A stretch of 64,000 bases of DNA from Rhyzopertha dominica (GCA_025024175.1 QCXZ01000053.1:11842001-11906000), one strand, 5' to 3'. Positions 22,223-32,856 are shown, counted from the first letter of the stretch. Notes: generated by a model from the sequence alone, not told the origin. Program-made: numbers and translations.

Positions 22223-23580
22223 GAACTGGGAAAATCTGACTCGGCTTCGAAAAGTTCAGGCTGAGCCATAAAATTGACTGGCTTAACCTTGGGGGCTGTC
22301 CGATTGTTAGCTTGATAACTATTACCAGTATTATTTGGAAAACGTGTTACATTAGGTGGTCTATTCCCGGCACGATTATGAAGCTCTGTTGAATCCAAAA
22401 AGTTTGCTTCATAATGCTCTGCCAAACGAAGCCTATCTAAGGCGTCCTTGACCGTCTGCGTGCCTAAAAGAGCACAGGAAATTGTTGGCGGAAAGTGTCT
22501 GCTTACAGTCGCTATTAACTCTGAGTCGGAATAACCGGGTTCTAGATATCTAGACGAAGCAACTTGCTTTAGAAAATAATCCACGTAACCCATTCCATCC
22601 CGTCTATCGTATTTGCCTATTTCGAGCTGAAGCTTAACTTTTGCTTGTTTAGTGGGACTCCAAAAGTGAGATAAAAATGAAGACTTTAAAGCTGCGAAAT
22701 TAGGAAACGAATACAGCAGAGCGTCTGCCCAATACCTTGCCCTACCCTCAAACAGCTCATGGCACCAAACAGCTAGAAACTCAAACGGCATATTATGCGC
22801 AATAATTACTTTTTCTAATTTGGTAATGAAATCCACCGGGTGCAGGTCACCGGAGTCATTAAAAACTGGCAAACATTTTTTTGCCATTGCTTGCGGCGAG
22901 TTTAACATATTAGTGCTACTACTACGTACAACCTCAACATGATCAATATTTGTTACATTTGAGCTTGGTATCTCGGTTTCATTAACATTTCCATTATTTA
23001 ATGGTATATTACTTTTTACATTTACACGATCTAAATGCAAAGACTCTAAAGTAAGCTTTACGGCTTGATTGACTATCTCTTGTATATTTGCATTATTATA
23101 TATATTTAAATCCGAAATTTTATAGCCCACTGGACCCTGACTACACGGTGGCGGTAGTCCATACTGTTTTGCTTCAAATAACCCACCTTGAGAAGATTGC
23201 CCACCTGGTAGTTCAGATTTTCCTAACAGTGTAGCAGACGAACACTTCTCCTGAAGCTGGGAAGAAAGCTGGCTTTGTTTCTTCTGCGCTAATAGTGCAG
23301 GATCTTCCTCTTCTCCTGAAGAGCTGTACCACCTTTCTTGATGTAAGTCTTTCACATCCGGGTTACTGTCATTTATCGCCGGCAATGGAAACGCCGCGGC
23401 CTCAGCTTGTGCGGACATTGGGGAAGTTGGTCGTAGGTGTTTATGATCTTCATCCCCTTCAGACTGTTCTGTTCTTAATTTGCTGTTACGTAGCGCACTC
23501 CTCGTAACAACTCCGGACGGCCGTGGCTGCCCCTGAACACTTCTGTAGTGTTGCGATGGCATTATGACGTTGTACTTCAA
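22213..23580 (-). CDS. gag: Ty3/Gypsy Gag
   Basis: A 455-codon intact frame beginning shortly after the primer binding site. The N-terminal 240 residues are polar and low in complexity. The capsid-like core, about residues 240-395, is of the retrotransposon gag type: FNDSGDLHPVDFITKLEK, a WCHELFEGRARYW helix region, FLSHFW and YVDYFLKQ blocks. Gag assembles the cytoplasmic particle in which reverse transcription occurs. No canonical CCHC zinc knuckle is seen in the Gag frame. The frame ends TAA at 22215-22213, immediately after a slippery-looking heptamer leading into pol. The first in-frame ATG is taken as the start. A second ATG six codons later (MPSQH) is an alternative. Confidence 0.9.
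   Translation of the reverse strand: MKYNVIMPSQHYRSVQGQPRPSGVVTRSALRNSKLRTEQSEGDEDHKHLRPTSPMSAQAEAAAFPLPAINDSNPDVKDLHQERWYSSSGEEEDPALLAQKKQSQLSSQLQEKCSSATLLGKSELPGGQSSQGGLFEAKQYGLPPPCSQGPVGYKISDLNIYNNANIQEIVNQAVKLTLESLHLDRVNVKSNIPLNNGNVNETEIPSSNVTNIDHVEVVRSSSTNMLNSPQAMAKKCLPVFNDSGDLHPVDFITKLEKVIIAHNMPFEFLAVWCHELFEGRARYWADALLYSFPNFAALKSSFLSHFWSPTKQAKVKLQLEIGKYDRRDGMGYVDYFLKQVASSRYLEPGYSDSELIATVSRHFPPTISCALLGTQTVKDALDRLRLAEHYEANFLDSTELHNRAGNRPPNVTRFPNNTGNSYQANNRTAPKVKPVNFMAQPELFEAESDFPSSEN
22216..22222 (-). promoter_or_regulatory. Probable -1 ribosomal frameshift site, GGAAAAC
   Basis: The last Gag codons are GAA AAC followed by TAA. Read one base back, GGA AAA continues into the open pol frame, which stays open for 43 nt of overlap (to about 22255). 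Slippage on G GAA AAC would re-pair AAC to AAA in the A site and GAA to GGA by wobble in the P site. I did not establish a downstream structure. Confidence 0.6.
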
Positions 23581-23592
23581 TATCCAACCTAT

Positions 23593-23610
23593 GCCACTGG
23601 TTGAGCGCCA
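23593..23610 (-). other. Primer binding site, lysine-tRNA-like
   Basis: Four bases after the LTR end (CGTTACA), the minus strand reads TGGCGCTCAACCAGTGGC. It begins TGG, as required to pair with a tRNA CCA end, and resembles the lysine tRNA site TGGCGCCCAAC with several mismatches. The tRNA identity is from memory and tentative. Confidence 0.55.
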
Positions 23611-23614
23611 AAGA

Positions 23615-23958
23615 TGTAACGAGACCCCTCCTTTAAGGGTAGTGGTGTTCTAAAGGATCGGTCGGATAGAAGCACAATCCAAGCAAGGAAAGTAGCAAAC
23701 GTTCCAAGTATTTTTTTATTGTTCTACACGCTGTAATACAAAAATACAAACAGCTCGCCGCACAGCAATAGTAATGCCAAGTAATTACATACCTGACACC
23801 AGGTAGGGTTTTATATTCAAAAGCATAAATACAAATCCTGTACCATGAGGCTGTCAGCGAGTAGAACGAATGTTTGACAGGAACCGTCAAACAAAAAATC
23901 CATGTGCATGGCACACTTCAGGCATTGTCGGAGGTAAACGCAACAAATTTACATCACA
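23615..23958 (-). repeat. LTR B, 5' LTR of the full-length copy
   Basis: 344 bp, TGTGATG to CGTTACA on the minus strand. It contains a TATAAAA box and an AATAAA signal. It serves at once as 5' LTR of the gag-pol copy and as 3' LTR of the partial pol segment to its right. It agrees with LTR C at the three positions where LTR A differs. Confidence 0.9.
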
Positions 23959-24088
23959 TCTGCCCCCGACTTTTTTTAGCGTAGAAGAAAACAACTAAAT
24001 AAGGCGAAGGAAACTACTTCAGACAAGAAAAAAAATGTTTTCGAAAACGCTAACAAAAGTAAACTATTAAGAATATAAAGGCAATTAA

Positions 24089-24509
24089 TTACTGGTAATA
24101 ATAGGGCTTCAAATGTGAAGCGTGAAACTGACCTCTTTCTGATCGGCCATCGTTATATTCCAAGATGTAGGTATGTAACCCTACTATTCCTTTTATCCTG
24201 TAAGGACCCTCATAGAGGAGCAATAACTTTTTTGTTTCCGAAGATAACACAGAGGAGACAGGATTGGATTTCAGGAGAACCAAATCGCCCACAGCAAAAT
24301 TAAAATTGAAACGTGATTTACAACGACTAACTCGTTTGGATGCGCGAGAGAGCAAGGACTCGCGAGCCAGAAAAATTTTTACGTGTGCATCCTGTTGAGA
24401 CTCACAATCAGGAAGCTGCAAGATCTCAGGTATCAAGCGAGGAGGACACCTACCAGTCTGTAGCTCCCAAGGAGAATATCCCGTGGATTCATGTACTACA
24501 GAGTTTAGC
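24089..24509 (-). pseudogene. Partial pol C-terminus next to LTR B
   Basis: Repeats the last part of pol (from about residue 932 to the stop at 24089) and the following 3' untranslated region and polypurine tract, without visible amino-acid changes from the full-length copy. It is cut at 24509, where sequence identity with the full copy stops at a GC dinucleotide. It contains only the integrase C-terminal region and the GPY/F module, so it cannot act alone. Confidence 0.9.
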
Positions 24510-24514
24510 TGGCG

Positions 24515-25514
24515 CCATGAAATGATTGGACATTTTGGTGTCTATAAGACTTGGTCGGCGTTGAGACGCGAAGTTTGGTGGCAGAATATGCACCGGGACG
24601 TTAAAAGGGTTCTTAAGTCGTGTGATTTATGCCAAAAAACTAAGGCGACAGTTCATCCAAAGCCCATGTTGCAGCCTATTCTACCTGAGGGAACCGGTGA
24701 TCTCTGGTCCATTGATTTTTATGGCCCACTGCCTCGTTCTCGAGCGGGCGTAGTCTATCTACTAGTTATCCTTGATATTTTCTCCAAGTACACTTGGCTT
24801 TTCCCTCTTAAAAAGGCAAATACCAGGTCAGTTATTTCATGTTTAAGGGAGGGAGTTTTTAAAGAATTCGCTCCTCCGCGTCGAATCTTGTCCGATCACG
24901 GCACCCAGTTTACTTCGCTTGAGTGGAAAACATTTTGTCAGTCGCTTAATATGCAAATTATTTATTGTTCAGTTCGCCATCCTCAGGCTAACCCTGTTGA
25001 ACGCTCTATGCGTGAGCTGGGCCGTCTTTTCAGGGCATTTTGTTCTAGTAAACAAAAGCGCTGGGCTTGGGAGTTACCTAAGATTCGTGAAGTGCTAAAC
25101 TCTGTAGTACATGAATCCACGGGATATTCTCCTTGGGAGCTACAGACTGGTAGGTGTCCTCCTCGCTTGATACCTGAGATCTTGCAGCTTCCTGATTGTG
25201 AGTCTCAACAGGATGCACACGTAAAAATTTTTCTGGCTCGCGAGTCCTTGCTCTCTCGCGCATCCAAACGAGTTAGTCGTTGTAAATCACGTTTCAATTT
25301 TAATTTTGCTGTGGGCGATTTGGTTCTCCTGAAATCCAATCCTGTCTCCTCTGTGTTATCTTCGGAAACAAAAAAGTTATTGCTCCTCTATGAGGGTCCT
25401 TACAGGATAAAAGGAATAGTAGGGTTACATACCTACATCTTGGAATATAACGATGGCCGATCAGAAAGAGGTCAGTTTCACGCTTCACATTTGAAGCCCT
25501 ATTATTACCAGTAA
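24515..25514 (+). pseudogene. Inverted partial pol: integrase and C-terminus
   Basis: Plus-strand pol sequence begins at the HEMIGHFG zinc-binding motif (the second His present, residues before it missing) and continues without stops through CDLC, the integrase D, D and E residues and GPY to the natural stop at 25514. The open frame reaches back to 24483 only through non-homologous antisense residues of the left arm. Two differences from the full-length copy are visible in the translation (RREVWW for RGEVWW, VISC for VITC). Protease, reverse transcriptase and RNase H are absent. Confidence 0.9.
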
Positions 25515-25988
25515 TTAATTGCCTTTATATTCTTAATAGTTTACTTTTGTTAGCGTTTTCGAAAACATTTTTTTTCTTGTCTGAAGTAGTTTCCTTCGCC
25601 TTATTTAGTTGTTTTCTTCTACGCTAAAAAAAGTCGGGGGCAGATGTGATGTAAATTTGTTGCGTTTACCTCCGACAATGCCTGAAGTGTGCCATGCACA
25701 TGGATTTTTTGTTTGACGGTTCCTGTCAAACATTCGTTCTACTCGCTGACAGCCTCATGGTACAGGATTTGTATTTATGCTTTTGAATATAAAACCCTAC
25801 CTGGTGTCAGGTATGTAATTACTTGGCATTACTATTGCTGTGCGGCGAGCTGTTTGTATTTTTGTATTACAGCGTGTAGAACAATAAAAAAATACTTGGA
25901 ACGTTTGCTACTTTCCTTGCTTGGATTGTGCTTCTATCCGACCGATCCTTTAGAACACCACTACCCTTAAAGGAGGGGTCTCGTTACA
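25094..25988. repeat. Right arm of 895-bp inverted repeat
   Basis: Partner of 23615-24509. It contains the integrase C-terminal coding end, polypurine tract and all of LTR C. Confidence 0.9.
25645..25988 (+). repeat. LTR C, inverted relative to LTRs A and B
   Basis: 344 bp reading TGTGATG to CGTTACA on the plus strand. A TATAAAA box lies at 25788-25794 and AATAAA at 25883-25888, which places the transcript R region between or around them. Short frames within it are not genes. Confidence 0.9.
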
Positions 25989-25992
25989 GTAT
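25989..25992. repeat. Target site duplication GTAT, right
   Basis: Matches 18486-18489. The sequence beyond (AATG) does not match the left flank, so the duplication is four bases. Confidence 0.65.
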
Positions 25993-28900
25993 AATGTATT
26001 AAAGTTCATATAGATAGGTATGCATATAGTAGGTACAATAATAAAGTTTGGTTCTACACTAAGAAAGTATTAAATCAATAAAAAGTGTTGCGTTGATTTA
26101 TACAGCTTCAAAGAAACTGATTTAATCCTTTGCTACCAACCTTTTTTCTCCTTTTTTGATTCTTCTACTACAGGGTTTCTATAAATGATTCAAGCAGCCC
26201 GGGCGGCATTGATTTCTGAATTTTTTGTGCCGCCTTTTTATAACTGCTGCCAAGCTACAATAAGCACGCCGTCACTGAATATAAGCACGATAGTATTGAA
26301 GGTTGTAGATGTAGTTAGTCACGAAATTGATGGCTTTATAAGGATTTTTCAACAATTTACGGTTCTATTTTTCTTTAAAAGGTAAGAAAAACTGGTATAG
26401 TACGCTTGTGGTAATCTCTACAGTCTACACCCTTGCACTGTGGAAGATTTGTGTAGTGGAGCTAACGTTACTGCCATTTAGTTTGTGAATTTTACCATTG
26501 CGGCAGTCTAAAAACATCTTTCAGTCCATCATAGTACAATTACTTAACAGGCTTAATGCAGCCACAACTTCACAAATACGATACATAACCTAACAGTTAT
26601 ATGAAACCGTGTCACCCTACAGCTCCCAAATATGAGCTTCTGCAGCCTTGAAGTTGGTTATCCCATAAAACTACAGAATATGTTGAAAATACACACTCCC
26701 ACGCGTTTTCTCATATTAAAATATATCAATTAATTCAACATCGACAAATGACAAGTACACGTCAAAGCAATAGTTGTGTTCACTTCCCTGAGAGGCGGCA
26801 AACTGATTTAATCGATAATTTTCATGAGCACCCTTGATGTATCTATCATTTATTTACAAACCCTGTTGGTGCCTGCAGTCCGGTAGGCTAGGCGTGGGTT
26901 TAAAAAATGCAATATTATTAGAATGGCTTCTGTTTAATACGTTATCAAGTTGCTTATGATTTTGATATATTTACTATTTTTCAAAAGACATTTCTGTAAG
27001 GTCAGAATCGGCGCTGGCGCTGTTGGTTAGAAATTGTCAAAATGAGTGAATACGGGGCAGATTGGAGAATAAACTCGTTCAAGAATTTTTTCGTGAATTT
27101 CTCCACTTTAGATGGCGTACGACTTATTTTAACGCCTAGATTCATCAATAGATATTTCGAAGCCGCCTTTTGTCCACGAAAAACCTCCATGATGGACATA
27201 ATTTGTCAACGGTTTAACATGTAAGAGCTTATCGAAACCGAAAGGCTCGTTTTTTTAAACGTTGGATGCATGAGACACAGTGGCGACTTGTGAAACTAGA
27301 TTTTTGATACATTACTAAGTGTATTAGATTTTATTGTTATTATTTAATATATCAGACTGTTATTGTATTATTCACATTTACAGTATTATAGTAATACATT
27401 ATCGTCAGCATTATCCTGCATCTACTCGTACAAGATTCATCAAGTTAATGTTGATTTTTTGTAGGAATTAATTTACCTGAAGGATGCCACTTCTTTTAAC
27501 CATCCATCCTCTGAATACATCATGAAAATTATTAATTACTGTCATACTAGTACTCCATTCAAGTGCATGTGCAGAAAAGCTTTAAGCATGATGGCGACTT
27601 ACTAGAAGAAGGAAAAGAGCAGATTGCTTATTAGCATTAAAAAGAAGAAAATTTAATAATACAATAAAATTTCATCAGAAATATTTATGCAAATAAATAA
27701 TGTAATACTTCAAAGAAAATCAAAAGTAGTGATGCCTACAACTTTACTGATAGCTTTGTTTTATTTTAGTGTATTGAGTTTATTTTTAGAATTTACAGTT
27801 AACAAGCAGACCAATAGAGCTGGAAAAGTGATGAAATTATTGCTGCGCCGCGTTTTATAACTTCGGCAGAATAGATTTTCCAGGAATTTACCAAATTTCC
27901 TGATCTAAATAATTGGTTTTATTGTATTACAATATTACAGATTATTGTAAAAATCGTCCTTAGTAACAAGAAGTTTGTGTTATTCGCCGTATTGTACTGT
28001 TTGTTAAAACACCGGTACAAAATATAGAGTATCGGTGGATAATCTACCGATGCCAAGAAATATCAGATCGTACCGACTACGTGCGTTTAGCGAACGTGCT
28101 CTGAGCGAACCAAATAATTAAAAAGATATGAATTCTGAATAGCATGCTAAATGCGATGTATATTATTAATCAAATAATATAATAAAAAGCACATTGATAT
28201 TTTTACCAATTTATGATCAAGTATTCGTGCAAAAAGTGACTTCGTAAACCAAATTTAAATACTAAAAACATTTATACGTACCTACACATATTTCGAAAGT
28301 TTGCTTTGTGTTATTTATTACTATATTTATGATGACTGTGGGACATACTTCGATAACCAACAAAATGATGAATTTTAAAATTAATGCTTCAGTGGTTCTA
28401 GAAATTTTGCGAAAATTTGCTTTGAAAATTGGGGAAAAATATATTTAAAAATGGATACTTAAACTAGTCCTAGAAAAAAAAGGGCTAAATCTATAAATAA
28501 TGGTGTTTTTCTTACCTTAAAAAAAGTTAGGATAAAAAATACTTCAAAGCTATTAATGTTTAAGAAATTTAATATATCACCTTACAAATCTTATAAGACA
28601 AACGAAAACGATTATGCAAATTTTTGTAGATGAGTCATATTCCTTAAGAATTTTAATATGTTCTCGTCCTCTTCTAACTTTTTTATAGCTGCTTCTAGTT
28701 GGTAGCCAAATGTGTACTGCTCCGTCTTTCAGTTTTTGTATCAAGAAACATATGTATGTTCGATGTAGTACTGCCGGCAATTGTTGCATAAAGTACGTAA
28801 CGGAGAACAAGTATAATGCCATATAAGATACTTTTCACCCTTGTTTTAAGAATAGTAAATGTTCTTAACTATGTTTGCAAACTTCTAGTAAGGGATGAAG

Positions 28901-29057
28901 TGGTGGGGCTTATATGTACAAATATTCTGGATGGCGTAGGAAAAGACCATTATCTTATTATACCTATATTATGCAGAATGCACAAATAAGTGCATCTTTT
29001 TATTTTATCTCCGAAACGAATAATGAGAAAACAAATTTCTTTTCAGATTTTTGTAGC
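25993..29057. other. Unassigned AT-rich sequence
   Basis: Short frames at 26185-26385, 27002-27224 and 28577-28822 are not recognised and look like chance. A GGTA/TACC-rich stretch at about 28010-28080 has weak internal dyads. No gene is called. Confidence 0.4.
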
Positions 29058-29065
29058 CCATCAAA

Positions 29066-29823
29066 CAGTGATGGGCGTTGACGCGTAAATTATAATTTTC
29101 TACATTACCCGCGTAGAAAATGTAGATAAAGCATTTGTCGTAGATTTTGAGTAGAAAATATGAGACGAGTATATTATGGCTATTGTATATTAAGTGTATT
29201 GTGCAAATTATTTTGTTCCAATTTCCCTGTTTTATGGGTCAATTCTTAAATTTTTTTAAAACACTGCAGTTTTTTAGTATTTATATTACAAGTTACTTAT
29301 TTTCGAGCTTATTTTAGTAAGTCATCAGAATACCCAAACGGTTTTCTTACTTCTTTGGAACAAAACATGCGTTTCGAAGTCTTCTTCTACGAGTATATTA
29401 GGTATAATAGGTAGCATATGAAATTGCCCGTCTTCTTCCGTTTATAGACAAGAAAGATAATAAAATCATAGTTTACAGTCATTTAAGAACCCATTGACCG
29501 ATTGAGGGCTCCAAAGCACGCTTGTGTCTTCTGGCCCTAACAACTGTATGCCGAAACAAGTTATTGTTGTTGAACGCGTGTCTAGTTATTTTAATTACAA
29601 CGGAGTAGTATTTTGTTTAGTTAGGAAGCAACAAAAATAATAATATACAAAATAATACTGTCATTTGAGGCATTTGGAGCTGTTAAAAGTACTAAATATT
29701 ACTAGTTTGCTGTTTATCTATATAATGTTATTTTCTACAGTAGACTTTTAAAGTAGAATATTACAAAGTTTACGCGTAGATAATGGCGTAATCTACATGG
29801 AGTATTCTACGCGCCCATCACTG
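29066..29823. mobile_element. hAT-type non-autonomous element with 8-bp TSD
   Basis: Begins CAGTGATGGGCG and ends with the exact reverse complement CGCCCATCACTG. The eight bases CCATCAAA lie directly on both sides (29058-29065 and 29824-29831). CAGTG-type ends with an 8-bp duplication are diagnostic of hAT elements. The 758-bp interior has no transposase frame; near both ends it is rich in GTAGA/TCTAC motifs. A second copy, inverted, begins at 63032. Confidence 0.9.
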
Positions 29824-29831
29824 CCATCAAA

Positions 29832-32190
29832 GTTTCTAACTTTGTCCATATCCAAGTACCCTCGTATCTTACCGTTTTCGAGATCATAATCGTATGCTTC
29901 GAATTTGTAACGCCCTGCATAATGTCATTAGCTCAAAGTCTGCGCAAGCTACGACTTGAAGTAACTGGTGGTTTAGACCAAATAACCAACAATGTCCAAG
30001 TTGCAGATGGTAAAAAGTCTGCCGGGTCGTTTTCTTTTTTCAAAATCATGTTATTGCTGTTTCTGAGATTTCTTCTAATTTTAATTATTTCCGGAATCCA
30101 ACTGCATTGCGGCTTTTGCGGCAATTGCAACGTAGTCCAATAATGTCTTTATAATTGATATAAAAAGCGGATACCGCGTTTCGGTTATTATCTCGCTAAA
30201 AACACCAAACACATATTTTAACTATCCTCGCGTTTTAGAGCGCCACCGTTCATTTCCATTGCGAAGCTTAGGACAGTGGTCTATTTACACTATGCAAATG
30301 TGCTGCATTTAATTTCGGTGGGAAACAGCTCGCTTAGGCGGATTCACTTTACGGAGAAAAAAAGCTTCCGTGCGTCATACATATTTCCGGATGGAAAATT
30401 GCGGAAAAAACGCCTTGATTTATGGGGAAGCTTTTTTATAACAAGACTCGCTGTTGCACGAAAACCTGACAAAAAAACTATTTTATTCTTTTACAAAGCT
30501 CGTGCTGTACCGCCAGGATGATTTATGTATACCCCTAAAAACGGCTTAATGCTCAGAAATTTGTTTTACACGGCCGGAGAACTCGCGATGTTTAGACTAA
30601 CTAATAAAGCCGGCAGTCATAAAGCAAACTTCGGAACAAATAGAAAGTTCTCGTCAACCCCATTCAACTTTCGTGGTGAAATTATTTCTGTAAGTGGAAA
30701 TATGCGACAGTTTTAGTGGTAATGATGACAGCTTGGATAAAATCTAAGGAAACCCTTAGATTTTTTCATTACCAAATTAAATGCGATTATCGGTCAACTG
30801 ACATTAAATTATTGTATAGCATACAGTAAGTTGACGAAAACTACATGCTTACATAAAGTACTTTGTACCGTATACTGGGCTTTACTACGCACGATATGAC
30901 AACTTGGTTTATTTGGATCCAGGACCATGACATAAAGCAGCAGAATGGCCGTCTACGTCACACTAGTATAGCGTATAGTCTACGGCAAATATTATTTGTT
31001 GGTCACCGGATTGCAGAAACTGAAAATATTGAAAATGTCAGCGATTGGCACTGGCAGACTAAGGTGGGGGGCGGTCCGCCCCGGGCCCCACTTGCAGGGG
31101 GGCCCAATTTTTAACTTAAGAAATTTAATAACTCAATTAAAATGTGGTAAAAATCTACCATTAAAGTGTAATATTTATAGGAAAATCTACAAATGACCCT
31201 ATTATTTAAGCAGATACCTTGGACTACACTATTTCTGTCAACGAATTAGTTTTTCAGGTTCGTTCTCAGGTCATCGTGTGTGAAATTAAAAAATACATGT
31301 GCTAACACTGTTATGCTAACTGCTAACGTTGCTAGCTATGGCGCGGGAATTCGATAATAAAATACCAGTGTCAAAGGTCAAACCATTTTTATTTAGAATT
31401 AAATAACTCAATTTTAATTTTAATGAGCAGTGCGGAATTTTATGAATATGCTAAAAATGAAAAAGACCTTGTGACTGCAGCAAAAATAACAAATAATATT
31501 CATTCTAATTTAAAACGTGAATGTAGAATACCAATAAAAATAAAAATATTACATCTCAGATTTTTTCATATTGCTTTAGACACCTAACGAAACCCCCATT
31601 TTAACCAATTTGTTTCAACATAGGTAATTTTCTACTTTTCATATAAGGCGTTTGACCTTGACATGTGCAAAATTTGCTTTTCACCGCATATTTCATCGTC
31701 GTTCATGTCCTTACTTAGAAATTTAAAAAGGTGATAACCCTGGACGTAAAGAAAAAGGTAAGTACCCAATACATACATTATATTTACTGATATTAGATTA
31801 GCAAACCAGTCACAGTGTAGTTCCGAAAGAGAGAAAAATTAGCACTGATGAGCAATAATGTAGTTGTATCCCGCGATTGGAGGCTTCAATCCTTACANTT
31901 CGCAATGCAATGNTTCTATGAATTAAATAACCGTAGTGATTATGAGTAATATTCTTGTCACACCTTTCTTTAATTAATAAACTAATAAAAGTCAAACTAA
32001 AGACGTTAATAATATTTCTGAATGATGCCACTTAAAGTCGGTAAATTTTAAAGCTTACATGAGGTAAATAATAGCTTAATAGCTCACAATTTTGATAATT
32101 TGAAACGTCTTTCCATAATGTTCAATAATCCTGTGAAACATATCACCCCTAGGTGCTATTTTGAATTATTATTTTGCATAGAATTACGCT
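29832..32190. other. Unassigned; small frames and a GC-rich dyad
   Basis: Frames at 29922-30143, 30276-30521 and 30525-30716 (+) are not recognised. A POU-type octamer ATGCAAAT lies at 30292-30299. A very GC-rich dyad around GGGGCGGTCCGCCCC (31065-31085) followed by GGGCCCC repeats looks like a transposon terminus, but no partner end was found. Ambiguous bases occur near 31900. Confidence 0.35.
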
Positions 32191-32333
32191 CGTGCCTGAA
32201 GGCTCCCACCACCTGCAGCTCGGGAGAAAGGTCCCGATCGCGCACATATGTGAGCGCCGACCTACTAGTTCTATAGCCCCTCTCTAATCTAGATCGTGAT
32301 ACGACCCCTGTCTGATCGGGGCCTCCAAAAACG

Positions 32334-32340
32334 TATAAAA
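32334..32340 (+). promoter_or_regulatory. TATA box with downstream initiator-like TCAGTT
   Basis: TATAAAA preceded by a GC-rich segment (32190-32330). TCAGTT at 32391-32396 resembles an arthropod initiator but is 57 bp away, farther than usual; a start near 32365 is equally possible. It could be a gene promoter or the promoter of an LTR element. Confidence 0.4.
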
Positions 32341-32413
32341 ACGGTGGCGCTGGGACCGCGAGAGGACTTGAGATCTCTTTCAGGTGCCATTCAGTTCTCT
32401 CCTCCTAAAGGCA

Positions 32414-32817
32414 AAGTGACCCCTTAGTAACCCTCATCGTGACGCTAATTCCCTTGTGGAAGAAGTGACCCCTGAGGAAGTGATAATCGTGACGCCGAGC
32501 CTCCCTTCTGAGCGAAGTGACCCCTTAGTAACCCTCATCGTGACGCTAATTCCCTTGTGGAAGAGGTGACCCCTGAGGAAGTGCTAATCGTGACGCCAAG
32601 CTCATCTCCTGGGCGAAGTGACCCCTTAGTAACCCTCATCGTGACGCTAATTCCCTTGTGGAAGAGGTGACCCCTGAGGAAGTGCTNATCGTGACNCCAA
32701 GCNCATCTCCTGGGCGAAGTGACCCCTTAGTAACCCTCATCGTGTCGCTAATTCCCTTGTGGAAGAGGTGACCCCTGAGGAAGTGCTAATCGTGACGCCA
32801 AGCCCAACCTTTTGCAT
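32414..32817. repeat. 101-bp tandem repeat, four copies, with dimeric substructure
   Basis: Copies start at 32414, 32515, 32616 and 32717, an exact 101-bp period. Each copy is itself two related halves of about 49 and 52 bp, one with GTGACCCCTTAGTAACC and the other with GTGACCCCTGAGGAAGTG, both ending in ATCGTGACGC. Copies are nearly identical. The third contains several n bases, consistent with unresolved copy variation. There is no open frame through the array. Confidence 0.9.
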
Positions 32818-32856
32818 TCCTTCGACACCTAGACCCCATCTCCGAGAGTTAGCTGA

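Larger units (their letters stand above)
23615..24509. repeat. Left arm of 895-bp inverted repeat
   Basis: Reverse complement of 25094-25988. Over the regions compared by eye, including every site where LTR A differs, the two arms are the same. The 584-bp spacer is pol sequence present only in the right half, plus five filler bases at 24510-24514. Confidence 0.9.
18490..25988 (-). mobile_element. Composite Ty3/Gypsy retrotransposon with three LTRs, one inverted
   Basis: A full-length element on the minus strand runs LTR B (23615-23958), primer binding site, gag, pol, polypurine tract, LTR A (18490-18771). On its 5' side a second 3' end is attached to LTR B: polypurine tract and pol C-terminus, 23959-24509, same orientation. 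After five filler bases there is an inverted 3' portion (24515-25988, plus strand) with integrase, polypurine tract and LTR C. The outermost ends are both the CGTTACA (U5) terminus, and GTAT lies on both outer sides, so the whole 7.5 kb appears to have integrated as one unit. Motifs in pol and a lysine-tRNA-like primer site suggest an Osvaldo/Ulysses-like lineage, but only tentatively. LTRs differ by few substitutions, so the insertion is young. Confidence 0.85.

Noticed and set aside
23633..23914. 93-codon frame also present at 25689-25970
   Set aside because: Lies entirely within LTRs B and C; its conservation reflects LTR identity, not coding.
29922..30143. 73-codon frame with a hydrophobic segment resembling a small membrane protein
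   Set aside because: No family similarity, no splice or start context, and an antisense frame of similar length; likely chance.
32414..32817. CRISPR-like array
   Set aside because: The 101-bp units are contiguous and fully repetitive, with no unique spacers, and the DNA is eukaryotic.
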